Shown piece after piece: positions 29,094 through 37,675 of a stretch of 40,343 nucleotides of DNA. Location of the stretch: assembly GCA_016177465.1 (NCBI GenBank), contig JACOVF010000139.1, forward strand, positions 1 to 40,343, read 5' to 3'. A program made the position numbers and the translations under genes. The stretch's first letter is position 1. Each line of letters starts with the position of its first letter. The stretch comes from Gemmatimonadota bacterium. Lineage in GTDB: Bacteria; Gemmatimonadota; Gemmatimonadetes; Gemmatimonadales; GWC2-71-9. The notes beneath the pieces are model-generated. The model saw nothing but the letters and a program-made list of their open reading frames with translations. It ran no database searches and was not told the origin of the DNA.

Positions 29094-30584
29094 ATGACTC
29101 CCGTAACTCTCGACGGCCATTCCCTTTCCATCCAGGACGTCGTCGCCGTCGCCCGTGACCGCGCCCCCGTTGCCATCGCGCCCACCGCCTTGCGGGACGT
29201 GGACGCCTCACGCCGCGCGGTCGAGGCGGCCATCGCCCGCGGCGCCACGATCTATGGCGTGAACACGGGGTTCGGGAAACTCGCCCACGTCCGCATCCCC
29301 CCCGACCAGCTCCGCCGGTTACAGCTCAACCTGATTCGGTCGCACGCCTCGGGGGTCGGCGATCCGCTCCCGGTCGAGGCGGTGCGGGCGATGATGCTGT
29401 TGCGGGCCAACGTGCTCGTCCGCGGGACGAGCGGCGTGCGCGGCGCGGTGCCGGAGCTGATCGTCACGATGCTGAACCGCGGCGTGCATCCGCGCGTGCC
29501 GTCGCAGGGCAGCGTGGGCGCGTCGGGGGACCTGGCGCCCCTGTCGCACCTAGCGCTCGCGATGATCGGGGAAGGGGACGACGGCGCGGCGCTCAAGGCG
29601 GCGGGGATCGAGCCCATCACCCTGGAAGCCAAGGAAGGCCTGGCGTTCGTGAACGGCACCCAGGCCCAGACCGGTCTGGCCGCGCTGCTGGTCCACGACG
29701 CCTGGGCGCTGTGGCGCGCCGCGCACGCCGCGGCCGCGATGAGCCTCGAGGCGCTACGGGGCACCCCCGACCCCTTCGATGCCCGCGTCCATGAAGCCCG
29801 ACCGCACGCCTGGCAGCAGCGCTCGGCGGCCATCCTGCGCGACCTCCTCGCCGACAGCGAGATCCGCGAGTCGCACCGGGAGAACGACCCCCGCGTTCAG
29901 GACGCGTACTCCATCCGCTGCACGCCGCAGGTGCTGGGTGCGGTGGGCGAGGGGCTCGCGTTCGCGGAGCGGCTCGTGGCGACGGAACTCAACGCCGCCA
30001 CCGACAACCCCCTGGTGTTTGGCGAGGAGGTGATCTCGGGGGGCAACTTCCATGGCCAGCCGATCGCCCTCGCGCTCGATGTGCTCGGCATCGCGCTCGC
30101 CACGCTGGCCGGGCTCGCCGAGCGGCGCCTCGAGCGAATCGTGAATCCCGACCTGTCGTCCGGCCTGCCGGCGTTCCTGGCGCGGGACCCCGGTATCGAG
30201 TCGGGTTTCATGACGCCGCAGATCGCCGCCGCCGCTCTCGTCGCCGATGCCCGCGTGCTCGCGACGCCCGCCAGCGTGCAGTCGATTCCCACGGAAGGCA
30301 ACCAGGAGGACGTGGTGCCCATGGGGATGACGTCGGCGTGGAAGGCGGCGCGTATTCTCGCCGACGCCGCGCGGGTCGTGGCGATCGAGCTGCTCGCCGG
30401 CGCGCAGGGGCTCGAGTTCCTGAAGCCGCTGCAACCCGGGCGCGGCGTGCGGCGCACCTACGCGGCCGTGCGGCGCGAGGTCCCCGCGCTCGACGCCGAC
30501 CGGCCGTTCACCGCCGACATCGAGCGGATCACGACCGCGCTTCTCGATGGGCGGTTCCACGCCGACACCGGAGCCACCCGATGA
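29094..30584 (+). CDS. hutH: histidine ammonia-lyase HutH
   Basis: A 496-residue HutH of normal length. The autocatalytic MIO cofactor triad Ala143-Ser144-Gly145 lies in [16 protein letters not shown]; also [19 protein letters not shown] and the late [14 protein letters not shown] block. It deaminates histidine to urocanate, first step of histidine catabolism. The ATG at 29094 is chosen over an upstream in-frame GTG that would lie in the repeat hairpin. The stop overlaps hutU by ATGA. Confidence 0.97.
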   Translation: MTPVTLDGHSLSIQDVVAVARDRAPVAIAPTALRDVDASRRAVEAAIARGATIYGVNTGFGKLAHVRIPPDQLRRLQLNLIRSHASGVGDPLPVEAVRAMMLLRANVLVRGTSGVRGAVPELIVTMLNRGVHPRVPSQGSVGASGDLAPLSHLALAMIGEGDDGAALKAAGIEPITLEAKEGLAFVNGTQAQTGLAALLVHDAWALWRAAHAAAAMSLEALRGTPDPFDARVHEARPHAWQQRSAAILRDLLADSEIRESHRENDPRVQDAYSIRCTPQVLGAVGEGLAFAERLVATELNAATDNPLVFGEEVISGGNFHGQPIALALDVLGIALATLAGLAERRLERIVNPDLSSGLPAFLARDPGIESGFMTPQIAAAALVADARVLATPASVQSIPTEGNQEDVVPMGMTSAWKAARILADAARVVAIELLAGAQGLEFLKPLQPGRGVRRTYAAVRREVPALDADRPFTADIERITTALLDGRFHADTGATR

Positions 30585-32245
30585 GCGCCGCGCGCCTGAT
30601 CCGCGCTCCCCGCGGCAGCCGGCGCACCTGCCGCGGCTGGATCCAGGAAGCCGCCCTGCGGATGCTGATGAACAACCTCGACCCCGAGGTCGCCGAGCGG
30701 CCGCAGGACCTGGTGGTGTACGGCGGGACGGGGAAGGCGGCCCGCGACTGGGCGTCGTTCGACGCGATCTGCCGCACCCTCACCACCCTGAGCGATGACG
30801 AGACGCTGCTCGTGCAGTCGGGGAAGCCGGTCGGCGTGTTCACCACCCACCCTGACGCCCCGCGCGTCCTGATCGCCAACGCGAACCTGGTCGGCCGCTG
30901 GGCCACCTGGGAGGTGTTCCGGGACCTCGAGCGGCGCGGCCTCATCATGTACGGCCAGATGACGGCGGGGAGCTGGATCTACATCGGCACCCAGGGGATC
31001 CTGCAAGGCACCTATGAGACCTTCGGGGCCGTGGCGCGGCGCCACTTCGGAGGCTCGCTCGCGGGCCGCATCGTGCTGACGGGGGGCCTGGGAGGGATGG
31101 GCGGCGCCCAGCCGCTCGCCGCGACGATGAACGGAGGCGTCTGTCTCGCGGTGGAAGTCGATCCGGCACGCGTGCAGCGCCGTCTGGAGACCCGGTATCT
31201 TGACCAGTCCACAGGCTCGCTCGACGAAGCCCTGCGCTCGTGCGAGGACGCGAAGCGGGAAGGCCGGGCGCTCTCCGTGGGTTTGGTGGGCAATTGCGCC
31301 GATGTGCTTCCCGAGCTGGCGCGGCGCGGCTTCGTCCCCGACGCCCTCACGGACCAGACCTCGGCTCACGATACCCTGAACGGCTACGTCCCCGCGGGGC
31401 TGCCCCTCGAGGGCGCCCTGGCGCTGCGGCGCGCGAAGCCGGAGGAGTACATGCGGCGGGCCGTTGCCAGCATCGCCACTCACGTCCGCGCCATGCTCGA
31501 GCTGCAGCGCGCGGGGGCCGTGGCGTTCGACTACGGCAACAACATCCGCACCGTCGCCCACGACGCCGGCGTCCGGGACGCCTTTCAGATCGCGGGCTTC
31601 GTGCCGGAGTACATCCGCCCGCTGTTTTGCGAGGGACGCGGGCCATTCCGCTGGGTCGCGCTCTCCGGCGACCCGAAGGATCTGCACCGCACCGACCGGC
31701 TCGTGCTCGAGCTGTTCTCCGAGAACGAGCACCTGCGGCGCTGGATCACACTAGCGCAGGAGCGCGTGGCCTTTCAGGGTCTCCCCGCCCGGATCTGTTG
31801 GCTGGGCCAGGGGGAGCGAGCGCGGTTCGGCGCCGCGCTGAACGCCCTCGTGGAGAATGGCGAGCTCTCCGCCCCGATCGTGATCGGCCGGGACCACCTC
31901 GACACCGGCTCGGTCGCTTCGCCGTTCCGCGAGACGGAAGCGATGCGCGACGGCTCCGATGCCATCGCCGACTGGGCGATCCTCAACGCCCTGCTCAATA
32001 CCGCCTCCGGCGCCTCCTGGGTGTCGTTCCACCACGGCGGCGGTGTGGGGATCGGCAACTCGCTGCACGCGGGGCAGGTGAGCGTGGCCGACGGCACCCC
32101 GGCCGCCGCGCGGCGCCTCGAGCGGGTGCTCACCAACGATCCCGGGATCGGCGTCGCGCGGCACGCCGACGCCGGCTACCCGGAAGCCCTCGCGACCACG
32201 CAGCGCCACGGCATCCGGCTGCCGATGCGCGAGGCGTCCGACTGA
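30581..32245 (+). CDS. hutU: urocanate hydratase HutU
   Basis: A 554-residue urocanase of usual length. Signatures: [49 protein letters not shown], the NAD-binding [28 protein letters not shown] and [18 protein letters not shown]. It converts urocanate to imidazolone propionate with tightly bound NAD. ATG overlaps hutH by 4 bases; the 3' end overlaps the hutI start by 4 bases as CTGA. Confidence 0.97.
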   Translation: MSAARLIRAPRGSRRTCRGWIQEAALRMLMNNLDPEVAERPQDLVVYGGTGKAARDWASFDAICRTLTTLSDDETLLVQSGKPVGVFTTHPDAPRVLIANANLVGRWATWEVFRDLERRGLIMYGQMTAGSWIYIGTQGILQGTYETFGAVARRHFGGSLAGRIVLTGGLGGMGGAQPLAATMNGGVCLAVEVDPARVQRRLETRYLDQSTGSLDEALRSCEDAKREGRALSVGLVGNCADVLPELARRGFVPDALTDQTSAHDTLNGYVPAGLPLEGALALRRAKPEEYMRRAVASIATHVRAMLELQRAGAVAFDYGNNIRTVAHDAGVRDAFQIAGFVPEYIRPLFCEGRGPFRWVALSGDPKDLHRTDRLVLELFSENEHLRRWITLAQERVAFQGLPARICWLGQGERARFGAALNALVENGELSAPIVIGRDHLDTGSVASPFRETEAMRDGSDAIADWAILNALLNTASGASWVSFHHGGGVGIGNSLHAGQVSVADGTPAAARRLERVLTNDPGIGVARHADAGYPEALATTQRHGIRLPMREASD

Positions 32246-33543
32246 GCACCCTGCTCGTCGGCGCGCGGCAAGTGGTCACCTGCCGCGGTCCCGCCCGCGC
32301 CCGCCGGGGGCCAGAGATGGCGGAACTGGAGGTGCTGCGCGACGCAGCGGTGTTGATCGACGGCGACCGCATTGCCTGGGTCGGACCGCGGACCGAAGCC
32401 CGAGGCATCCATTCCGCATTCCGCATGCCGCGTTCCGCACTCCAGATGGTGGAAGTGCGGGGCGTGCTGTTTCCCGGTTTTGTCGACTGCCACACGCACG
32501 CCGTCTTCGGCGCGCCGCGCCTCGATGACCATCAGCGCCGCGCCGTGGGCGAATCCTATCAGGCGATCGCGGCCACGGGTGGCGGAATCCTCCAGTCAGT
32601 GCGCGACGTGCGCGACCGCACCGAGGACGAGCTCGTCGCCCTCACGCGACTCCGTCTCGCCACACTACTGGCCCACGGCAGCACCACCATCGAGGTCAAG
32701 TCGGGTTATGGGCTCGACCTGGAGGCCGAGCTGAAACAGCTGCGTGTTATTCGCCGCCTGGCCGCCGAGGGGCCGGCAACACTCGTCGCCACGTTCCTGG
32801 GGGCCCACGAGGTGCCGCCCGAATACCGCGACCGGTGCGCCGAGTACGTCCGGCTGCTGTGCGAGGAAATGATTCCAGCGGTCGCCCGCGAGCGGCTGGC
32901 TGGGGCGTGCGACGTGTTCTGCGAGCCCGGCGTGTTCAGCATCGCGGAGTCGCGCGCAATCCTCACCGCTGCGCGCCGGCACGGGCTGGCGGTCAAGCTG
33001 CACGCGGACGAGCTGGAGGGTGCGGGCGGGGCCGAGCTGGCCGCCGAGCTCGGGGCGCTGAGCGCCGACCACCTGGCCGGGATCTCGGAGGCGGGGATTC
33101 GAGCCCTGGCGACGAGCCCGACCGTGGCCGTGCTGCTCCCCGCAACGATGCTCTTTCTGGGTAAGCGGCATCACGCCCCGGCGCGACGGCTGATCGACGC
33201 GGGGGCGGCGGTCGCGCTGGCCACGGACTTCAATCCCGGGTCGTCGCCGACCGTGAGCCTGCCGTTCGTCATGGCGCTCGGCGTGTCGCAGCTCGGCCTG
33301 CGGCACGCAGAGGCCGTCCAGGCCGCGACGGTCAACGCCGCCGCCGCCCTTGGCTTGGCGGGCGCGCGGGGCCAAATCGCCCCAGGATTCGCCGCGGACC
33401 TGGTGCTGGTCGAGGCAGCGGACTGGCGGGAGGTCGCCTATTGGCTGGGGACCAATCGCGTAAGCGCCGTCTGGACAGGGGGTTTAGCTTGTCCACCCCC
33501 AGCGGCGCCTCTATCTTTAGGTTTCCATGTCAGCCAAGCTTGA
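32242..33543 (+). CDS. hutI: imidazolonepropionase HutI (apparent CTG start)
   Basis: A 433-residue amidohydrolase with [14 protein letters not shown] (metal-binding HxH), [54 protein letters not shown], all HutI signatures. It opens the imidazolone ring to give N-formimino-glutamate. The normal N-terminal strand [12 protein letters not shown] starts right after a CTG at 32242, which overlaps the hutU stop as CTGA (mirroring the ATGA used elsewhere) and has GAGG 7 bases upstream. In-frame GTG or ATG codons further in would delete that strand. Residues about 55-67 are encoded by degenerate heptamer repeats. The 3' end overlaps the next gene by 17 bases. No hutF, hutG, regulator or transporter is adjacent. 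Confidence 0.94.
   Translation: MSTLLVGARQVVTCRGPARARRGPEMAELEVLRDAAVLIDGDRIAWVGPRTEARGIHSAFRMPRSALQMVEVRGVLFPGFVDCHTHAVFGAPRLDDHQRRAVGESYQAIAATGGGILQSVRDVRDRTEDELVALTRLRLATLLAHGSTTIEVKSGYGLDLEAELKQLRVIRRLAAEGPATLVATFLGAHEVPPEYRDRCAEYVRLLCEEMIPAVARERLAGACDVFCEPGVFSIAESRAILTAARRHGLAVKLHADELEGAGGAELAAELGALSADHLAGISEAGIRALATSPTVAVLLPATMLFLGKRHHAPARRLIDAGAAVALATDFNPGSSPTVSLPFVMALGVSQLGLRHAEAVQAATVNAAAALGLAGARGQIAPGFAADLVLVEAADWREVAYWLGTNRVSAVWTGGLACPPPAAPLSLGFHVSQA
32411..32445 (+). repeat. degenerate tandem heptamer inside hutI
   Basis: Four consecutive seven-base units, ATTCCGC, ATTCCGC, ATGCCGC and GTTCCGC, followed by a decayed fifth (ACTCCAG). They encode the variable segment just before the conserved [12 protein letters not shown] of HutI. 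The period is not a multiple of three, so loss or gain of one unit would shift the frame. Confidence 0.75.
33489..33517 (+). promoter_or_regulatory. candidate promoter for the large TPR gene
   Basis: TTGTCC (33489-33494), 17-base spacer, TATCTT (33512-33517), located inside the 3' end of hutI and ending 9 bases before the TPR ATG at 33527. Expected transcription start would be 1-4 bases before the ATG, implying a leaderless or nearly leaderless message; no ribosome-binding site is visible there. Confidence 0.5.
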
Positions 33544-35896
33544 GAAGCTGAAGGACCGGGCCAAGGCCCTCGAGGTGAAGGACCCGAAAGGGTCCGTCGA
33601 GGCATGGCTCGAGGCGCTCAAGGTGCAGGAAGAGGAGGCGGACCCCAATCCCGATCTCGCCATCTTCAACCGCATCGGCGATCTCTATCTCAAGCTGAAG
33701 GACCCCGCCACCGCGGCTGACTATTACGACAAGGCCGTCGACCGCTACGCCGAGCTGGGCTTCCACAACAACGCGATCGCGATGTGCAACAAGGTGCTCC
33801 GCAACGCGCCCGGCCGGCAGACGACCTACCTCAAGCTCGCCAAGCTCTACGCCGCCAAGGGGTTCATGCCCGAGGCGAAGCAGAATTTCGTTGAATACGC
33901 GGAGCGGATGCAAAAGGCCGGCAAGATCGAGCACGCCTTCGCCGCGCTGAAGCAGTTCACCGACATCACGCCGGAGGCTGAAGACCTGCGGCGGATGCTC
34001 GAGGAGCACCTGAAAATGTACGGCGCGGACGTGTCCCGCCGCTCCCAACGACTCAGCACGCCCGCCGACGCCGTCCCCGACCTCAAGACCGGTCCCAAGC
34101 GCAAGACGTCGAGCCTGGTCTTCCTCGACCTGGACGAGCCGTCGCCGTCGAAGCGCGCAGCGAAGCCCGCCGCTCCGACAGCGGCGGCGGCTCCACCGGC
34201 GCCTGCGCCGCCGGTGCAGAAGCCCGAGCCGGGAGCGGTCTCGCTGCTCGAGACGCCCTCGCCCGAGCCCGATACCTCGCTCGAGATCGAGACGACCAGC
34301 CTCGCCGAGGAAGCTCCGGCTACGGACGCGACGGCGAGTGGCATGCTCGATGGGCTGGAACTGACGTCCACGGACTTCGGCGATGTGCGGAAGTCGGCGG
34401 CACATCCGCCCTCGCTGCGCGACGAGGTGACCGCCGGTGCCGACATCGAGCCGATGGCAGGGCTCGAGCCGACGGCGCCCGAGGACACCGCAGAGCCGCT
34501 GCTCGACGCCGAGCTCGAGATTGAGGGGGCGCCTGCGGCGCCGCCACCGCCGCGCAGGTCGGCGCCGAAGGTGCAGCCGCCAAAGGCGAAGCCACCGGCG
34601 CCTCCCCCGGCGCCCCCGCCGACCCCCAAGCGGAAGACGGTGGTCGAGGTCCCACCACTTGAGCTGGAGCCCGATTTCGAGGCCGCCACGACCGAAGCGA
34701 GCCACGAGGTGGACGACCAGCCGCTCACCGTCGACGAGGCGGCTGCGGACTGGGTGGAGACCGAGGAAGGGGCCGCCAGGGGGTCGGGCTTCATCGACCT
34801 GGGGGTCGAGGGGATCGTCAACTCCGGCGACCAGGCCGGGTCGCTGGTCTTCACCAACATCGAGCAAGGCCCCGCCGCTCTCAGCATCGAGGAGCTGGAG
34901 GCACGTGTCGCCGACAACCCCGATGACGCCGAGGCACACCGGGCGCTGGGCGAGGCGCTGATCGAGGCGGGGGAGCGCGACCGGGGGATCGAGGAGCTGG
35001 ATCTCGCCACCGTCGGGTTCGAGGGCGCCGGCAATCTGGCGCAGGCGCTGGACCTGGTCGAGGAGATCCTGCGGCTCGACCCGAACAGTGTGCGCCACCG
35101 GCAGAAGCGGGTCGAGTTCGCGTTCAAGGCCGGGGACAAGGGTAAGCTGATCGACGCCTATCTGGAGCTGGCCGACGCGCTGCTGCGCACCGACTTGCCC
35201 GAGAAGGCGCGCGCCGTGTACGAGCGCGTGGCCGAGCACGACCCCAACAATGTGCGGGCGAAGTCGGCGCTCAGCATGCTCACGCCACCGCCGCCCACGC
35301 CGAAGGAGGGGAAGGTCGCCGCCAAGGACGCCAAGATGACGGTGCGGGACGAGGCGGGGGAGGCGGGGGATTTCGTCGATCTCGGGGCGCTCATCCTCGA
35401 GGAGGAACCGGCCGAGCGCGACACGCGGATGAAGGTCGAGGACGAGCAGCCCACTGGCGACGAGGAGCAGGACTTCCAGGAGATGCTCGCGCGCTTCAAG
35501 CAGGGGATCGACGAGAACATCGACGAGGCCGACTTCCAGTCGCACTACGACTTGGGCGTGGCGTTCAAAGAGATGGGCCTGCTCGACGAGGCGATCTCCG
35601 AGTTCCAGAAGGCGCTACGCGCGCCCGACGGGAAGCTCCGGACCTCGGAGGCGCTGGGCGTTTGCTTCTTCGAGAAGGGGGCCTACGGCGTGGCGGAGTC
35701 GATCCTGCGGCGCGGGCTCGAACTCCCCGCCGCGGGCGACCAAGAGCGGCTCGGCATTCTCTACTGGCTGGGGCGGGCGCTGGAGGAGCAGGGGAAGGGC
35801 GCCGAGGCGCGCGAGCTGTACGGCCGAGTGTTCGCGGTTGACATTCGCTTCATGGACGTGGGCGAGCGAGTCAAGACGCTCGCCAAGGCGCGCTAG
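33527..35896 (+). CDS. large TPR protein with disordered Pro/Glu-rich centre
   Basis: A 789-residue cytoplasmic protein. N-terminal TPR block about 5-165 (FNRIGDLYLKLKDPATAADY, TYLKLAKLYAAKGFMPEAKQ). Residues about 185-420 are low-complexity Pro/Ala/Glu and probably disordered. Further TPRs lie at about 450-590 (HRALGEALIEAGERDRGIEE) and 660-780 (SHYDLGVAFKEMGLLDEAIS, LGILYWLGRALEEQGKGAEA). Short motifs GFIDLG (about 422) and DFVDLGALIL (about 615) recur within the acidic linkers. No signal peptide. Role unknown; the architecture suits a large protein-protein scaffold. Starts within the last 17 bases of hutI; a polyprenyl synthase gene follows after one base. Confidence 0.87.
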   Translation: MSAKLEKLKDRAKALEVKDPKGSVEAWLEALKVQEEEADPNPDLAIFNRIGDLYLKLKDPATAADYYDKAVDRYAELGFHNNAIAMCNKVLRNAPGRQTTYLKLAKLYAAKGFMPEAKQNFVEYAERMQKAGKIEHAFAALKQFTDITPEAEDLRRMLEEHLKMYGADVSRRSQRLSTPADAVPDLKTGPKRKTSSLVFLDLDEPSPSKRAAKPAAPTAAAAPPAPAPPVQKPEPGAVSLLETPSPEPDTSLEIETTSLAEEAPATDATASGMLDGLELTSTDFGDVRKSAAHPPSLRDEVTAGADIEPMAGLEPTAPEDTAEPLLDAELEIEGAPAAPPPPRRSAPKVQPPKAKPPAPPPAPPPTPKRKTVVEVPPLELEPDFEAATTEASHEVDDQPLTVDEAAADWVETEEGAARGSGFIDLGVEGIVNSGDQAGSLVFTNIEQGPAALSIEELEARVADNPDDAEAHRALGEALIEAGERDRGIEELDLATVGFEGAGNLAQALDLVEEILRLDPNSVRHRQKRVEFAFKAGDKGKLIDAYLELADALLRTDLPEKARAVYERVAEHDPNNVRAKSALSMLTPPPPTPKEGKVAAKDAKMTVRDEAGEAGDFVDLGALILEEEPAERDTRMKVEDEQPTGDEEQDFQEMLARFKQGIDENIDEADFQSHYDLGVAFKEMGLLDEAISEFQKALRAPDGKLRTSEALGVCFFEKGAYGVAESILRRGLELPAAGDQERLGILYWLGRALEEQGKGAEARELYGRVFAVDIRFMDVGERVKTLAKAR

Positions 35897-35897
35897 C

Positions 35898-36887
35898 GTG
35901 AGCCAGCAAGTCGCCCGAGTGAGCCTGCGCGACATTCAGCGCCCCGTCACGGCCGAACTCGATCGGGTCGTGGACGAGCTACGCCGGATCATCGCGGCGG
36001 ACTTCCCGATCATCACGGAGGCGAACGAGCACCTCCTGCGGATGAAGGGAAAGCTGTTCCGGCCCACCCTCCTCCTGTTGAGCCATCAAGCGGCCGGCGG
36101 CCGCGATCCCCGCGCCGTGACGCTCGCCGCGGTGGTGGAGCTAATCCATCTCGCCACCTTGGTGCATGACGACTCGGTGGATCACTCGGTGCTGCGCCGC
36201 GGCATGCCCACGATCAATACCCTGTTCTCGCACCAGATCGCCGTGATCATGGGCGATTACCTGTACTCCCGGGCCATTATCGAACTGGTCCAACTCGACG
36301 ACCCCGAGGCACTGCGCGTGCTCGCGCGGGTCACCAACGAGATGACTGTTGGCGAGATGCGCCAACTCGAGGCGCACGACAAGCTGGCGTATGGAGAGGA
36401 GCAGTACGACCAACTGATCCGTGCCAAGACCGCGTCGCTGCTCGCGGGCGCGTGCGAGGTCGGCGCCCTCGAGGCCGACACGGCCCACCGCCGCGCACTC
36501 GCGCGTTTCGGGATGTACCTCGGCATGGCCTTTCAGATCACCGACGACCTGCTCGACTACACGCAGCCGGAAGCGGTGACGGGAAAGCCGTCGGGGTTGG
36601 ACTTGAAAGAACATAAGATGACGCTCCCGCTGATCGCCGCCCTTGGGCGAATGACGCCTACGGAGCGGCCGCGGGTGCAGGAACTGATGGACACGCCCGA
36701 CCCCTCGGAAGAGACCGTGGCGGAGGTGATCGCCTTAGTGGAACGGTCGGGCGGGTTGGACTACGCACGGCAGCGGGCGCTCGAGCTGGCCCAGCAGGCC
36801 GATGCGGCGCTGGAAGTGCTGCCGTCGTCGCCGGCGCGGGACGCGCTGCGCGACAGCATCGCGTACGCGGTGGAACGGCGCAGCTAG
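35898..36887 (+). CDS. all-trans polyprenyl diphosphate synthase
   Basis: A 329-residue trans-isoprenyl diphosphate synthase. First Asp-rich motif HDDSVD (DDxxD) with LLRRGMPTIN after it, second motif ITDDLLDYTQ, and KPSGLDLKEHKMTLPLI. The residues ahead of the first motif (AVVELIHLATLVH) are small and aliphatic, fitting a long-chain (octaprenyl/solanesyl-type) enzyme that supplies the menaquinone or ubiquinone tail. GTG at 35898, next to the preceding stop; a second GTG at 35919 is possible. Confidence 0.92.
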   Translation: MSQQVARVSLRDIQRPVTAELDRVVDELRRIIAADFPIITEANEHLLRMKGKLFRPTLLLLSHQAAGGRDPRAVTLAAVVELIHLATLVHDDSVDHSVLRRGMPTINTLFSHQIAVIMGDYLYSRAIIELVQLDDPEALRVLARVTNEMTVGEMRQLEAHDKLAYGEEQYDQLIRAKTASLLAGACEVGALEADTAHRRALARFGMYLGMAFQITDDLLDYTQPEAVTGKPSGLDLKEHKMTLPLIAALGRMTPTERPRVQELMDTPDPSEETVAEVIALVERSGGLDYARQRALELAQQADAALEVLPSSPARDALRDSIAYAVERRS

Positions 36888-36890
36888 GCG

Positions 36891-37163
36891 GTGGCCAAGG
36901 GCCCTCGGCGCCCGCTGTTCTATCTCGGCTGGCTCGCCGGGGGGTTCGTGCTCGGCGGCTTCCTGCACGCGCTGTTGCGGCGGTTCCTGCCCGACGGCGC
37001 GGCGAAGGAGTTCTTCACCACGGCGGTGACCCCCACGGTGGGGCCCGTGCACCTGGATTTGCTGGTGGTCTCGATCACGCTTGGGCCGATCGGGCTCGAC
37101 GTCTCGTTGCTCGCGCTGGTGGGCGTGGCCATCGCGTATTTCGTCGCCCGGTCGCTGTTCTGA
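36891..37163 (+). CDS. small membrane protein, DUF4321-like
   Basis: A 90-residue protein with an N-terminal membrane helix (LGWLAGGFVLGGFLHALL), a short central loop, and a second hydrophobic end (GLDVSLLALVGVAIAYFVARS). The pattern PVHLDLLVVSITLGPIGLDV resembles DUF4321 proteins, which share this two-helix layout. Function unknown. GTG start 3 bases after the polyprenyl synthase stop. The gene lies directly before tatA, so it may be co-transcribed with the Tat genes. Confidence 0.7.
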   Translation: MAKGPRRPLFYLGWLAGGFVLGGFLHALLRRFLPDGAAKEFFTTAVTPTVGPVHLDLLVVSITLGPIGLDVSLLALVGVAIAYFVARSLF

Positions 37164-37176
37164 ACTAGGGGTAGCT

Positions 37177-37413
37177 ATGTTCGGGAATCTCGGCTTCACC
37201 GAAATCGTCATCCTCATGCTCGTGCTGCTCCTGGTCTTCGGGGCGAAGCGCATCCCCGAGATCGGGGCGTCGATCGGGCAGGGGATCAAAGAGTTCAAGA
37301 AAAGCTTGAAGGACGTGGGGGACACCGACGCGCGCAACGTCGCGCCACCCCCGTCAGCGCCGTCGACCCTACCGCCGCCCGCCGGCGGAGAGCCGAAGCG
37401 CCTCAGTCAGTAG
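37177..37413 (+). CDS. tatA: twin-arginine translocase pore subunit TatA (copy 1)
   Basis: A 78-residue TatA/E-type protein: short periplasmic N-terminus MFGNLGFTE, one membrane helix IVILMLVLLLVFGAKRIPE (conserved FGxxxxPE hinge), amphipathic helix GQGIKEFKKSL, then a Pro-rich tail. TatA oligomers form the pore that moves folded proteins with twin-Arg signals, working with TatC. AGGGGT lies before the ATG. A second, clearly related copy begins 18 bases downstream. Confidence 0.93.
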   Translation: MFGNLGFTEIVILMLVLLLVFGAKRIPEIGASIGQGIKEFKKSLKDVGDTDARNVAPPPSAPSTLPPPAGGEPKRLSQ

Positions 37414-37431
37414 CAGGCCGGAGGAAGGACG

Positions 37432-37656
37432 ATGTTCGGAAACCTCGGCGGCGGCGAAATCGTCATCCTGGTGCTGATCGTGCTGCTGGTGTTCGGCGCC
37501 AACCGCCTCCCCGAAGCCGGCAAGGCGGTGGGGAAGGGGATCCGCGAATTCCAGCGTGCCCTGCGGGAGACCCAGGATGAGGTGGAGCGGTCCGACCGCG
37601 CCGCTCCGCCCACCGCCCCGCCGCGCGACGCGGGCCCCAAGCGCTTGCTCGAATAG
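37432..37656 (+). CDS. twin-arginine translocase subunit TatA/TatB-like (copy 2)
   Basis: A 74-residue paralogue of the preceding gene: MFGNLGGGEIVILVLIVLLV, hinge FGANRLPEAG, amphipathic GKGIREFQRAL and a similar KRL-E tail. Very strong ribosome-binding site GGAGGAAGG upstream. It may be a second TatA or serve the TatB role; its slightly more charged tail (RETQDEVERSDR) hints at the latter, but it is far shorter than typical TatB. Ends 19 bases from the stop of the convergent PpiD gene. Confidence 0.9.
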   Translation: MFGNLGGGEIVILVLIVLLVFGANRLPEAGKAVGKGIREFQRALRETQDEVERSDRAAPPTAPPRDAGPKRLLE

Positions 37657-37675
37657 CCGGCCGCCCGGTCCCGGC

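Noticed and set aside
33530..35545. A 671-codon minus-strand open frame
   Set aside because: Exact antisense of the large TPR gene, composition of Arg/Leu/Gly repeats, no motif or ribosome-binding site.
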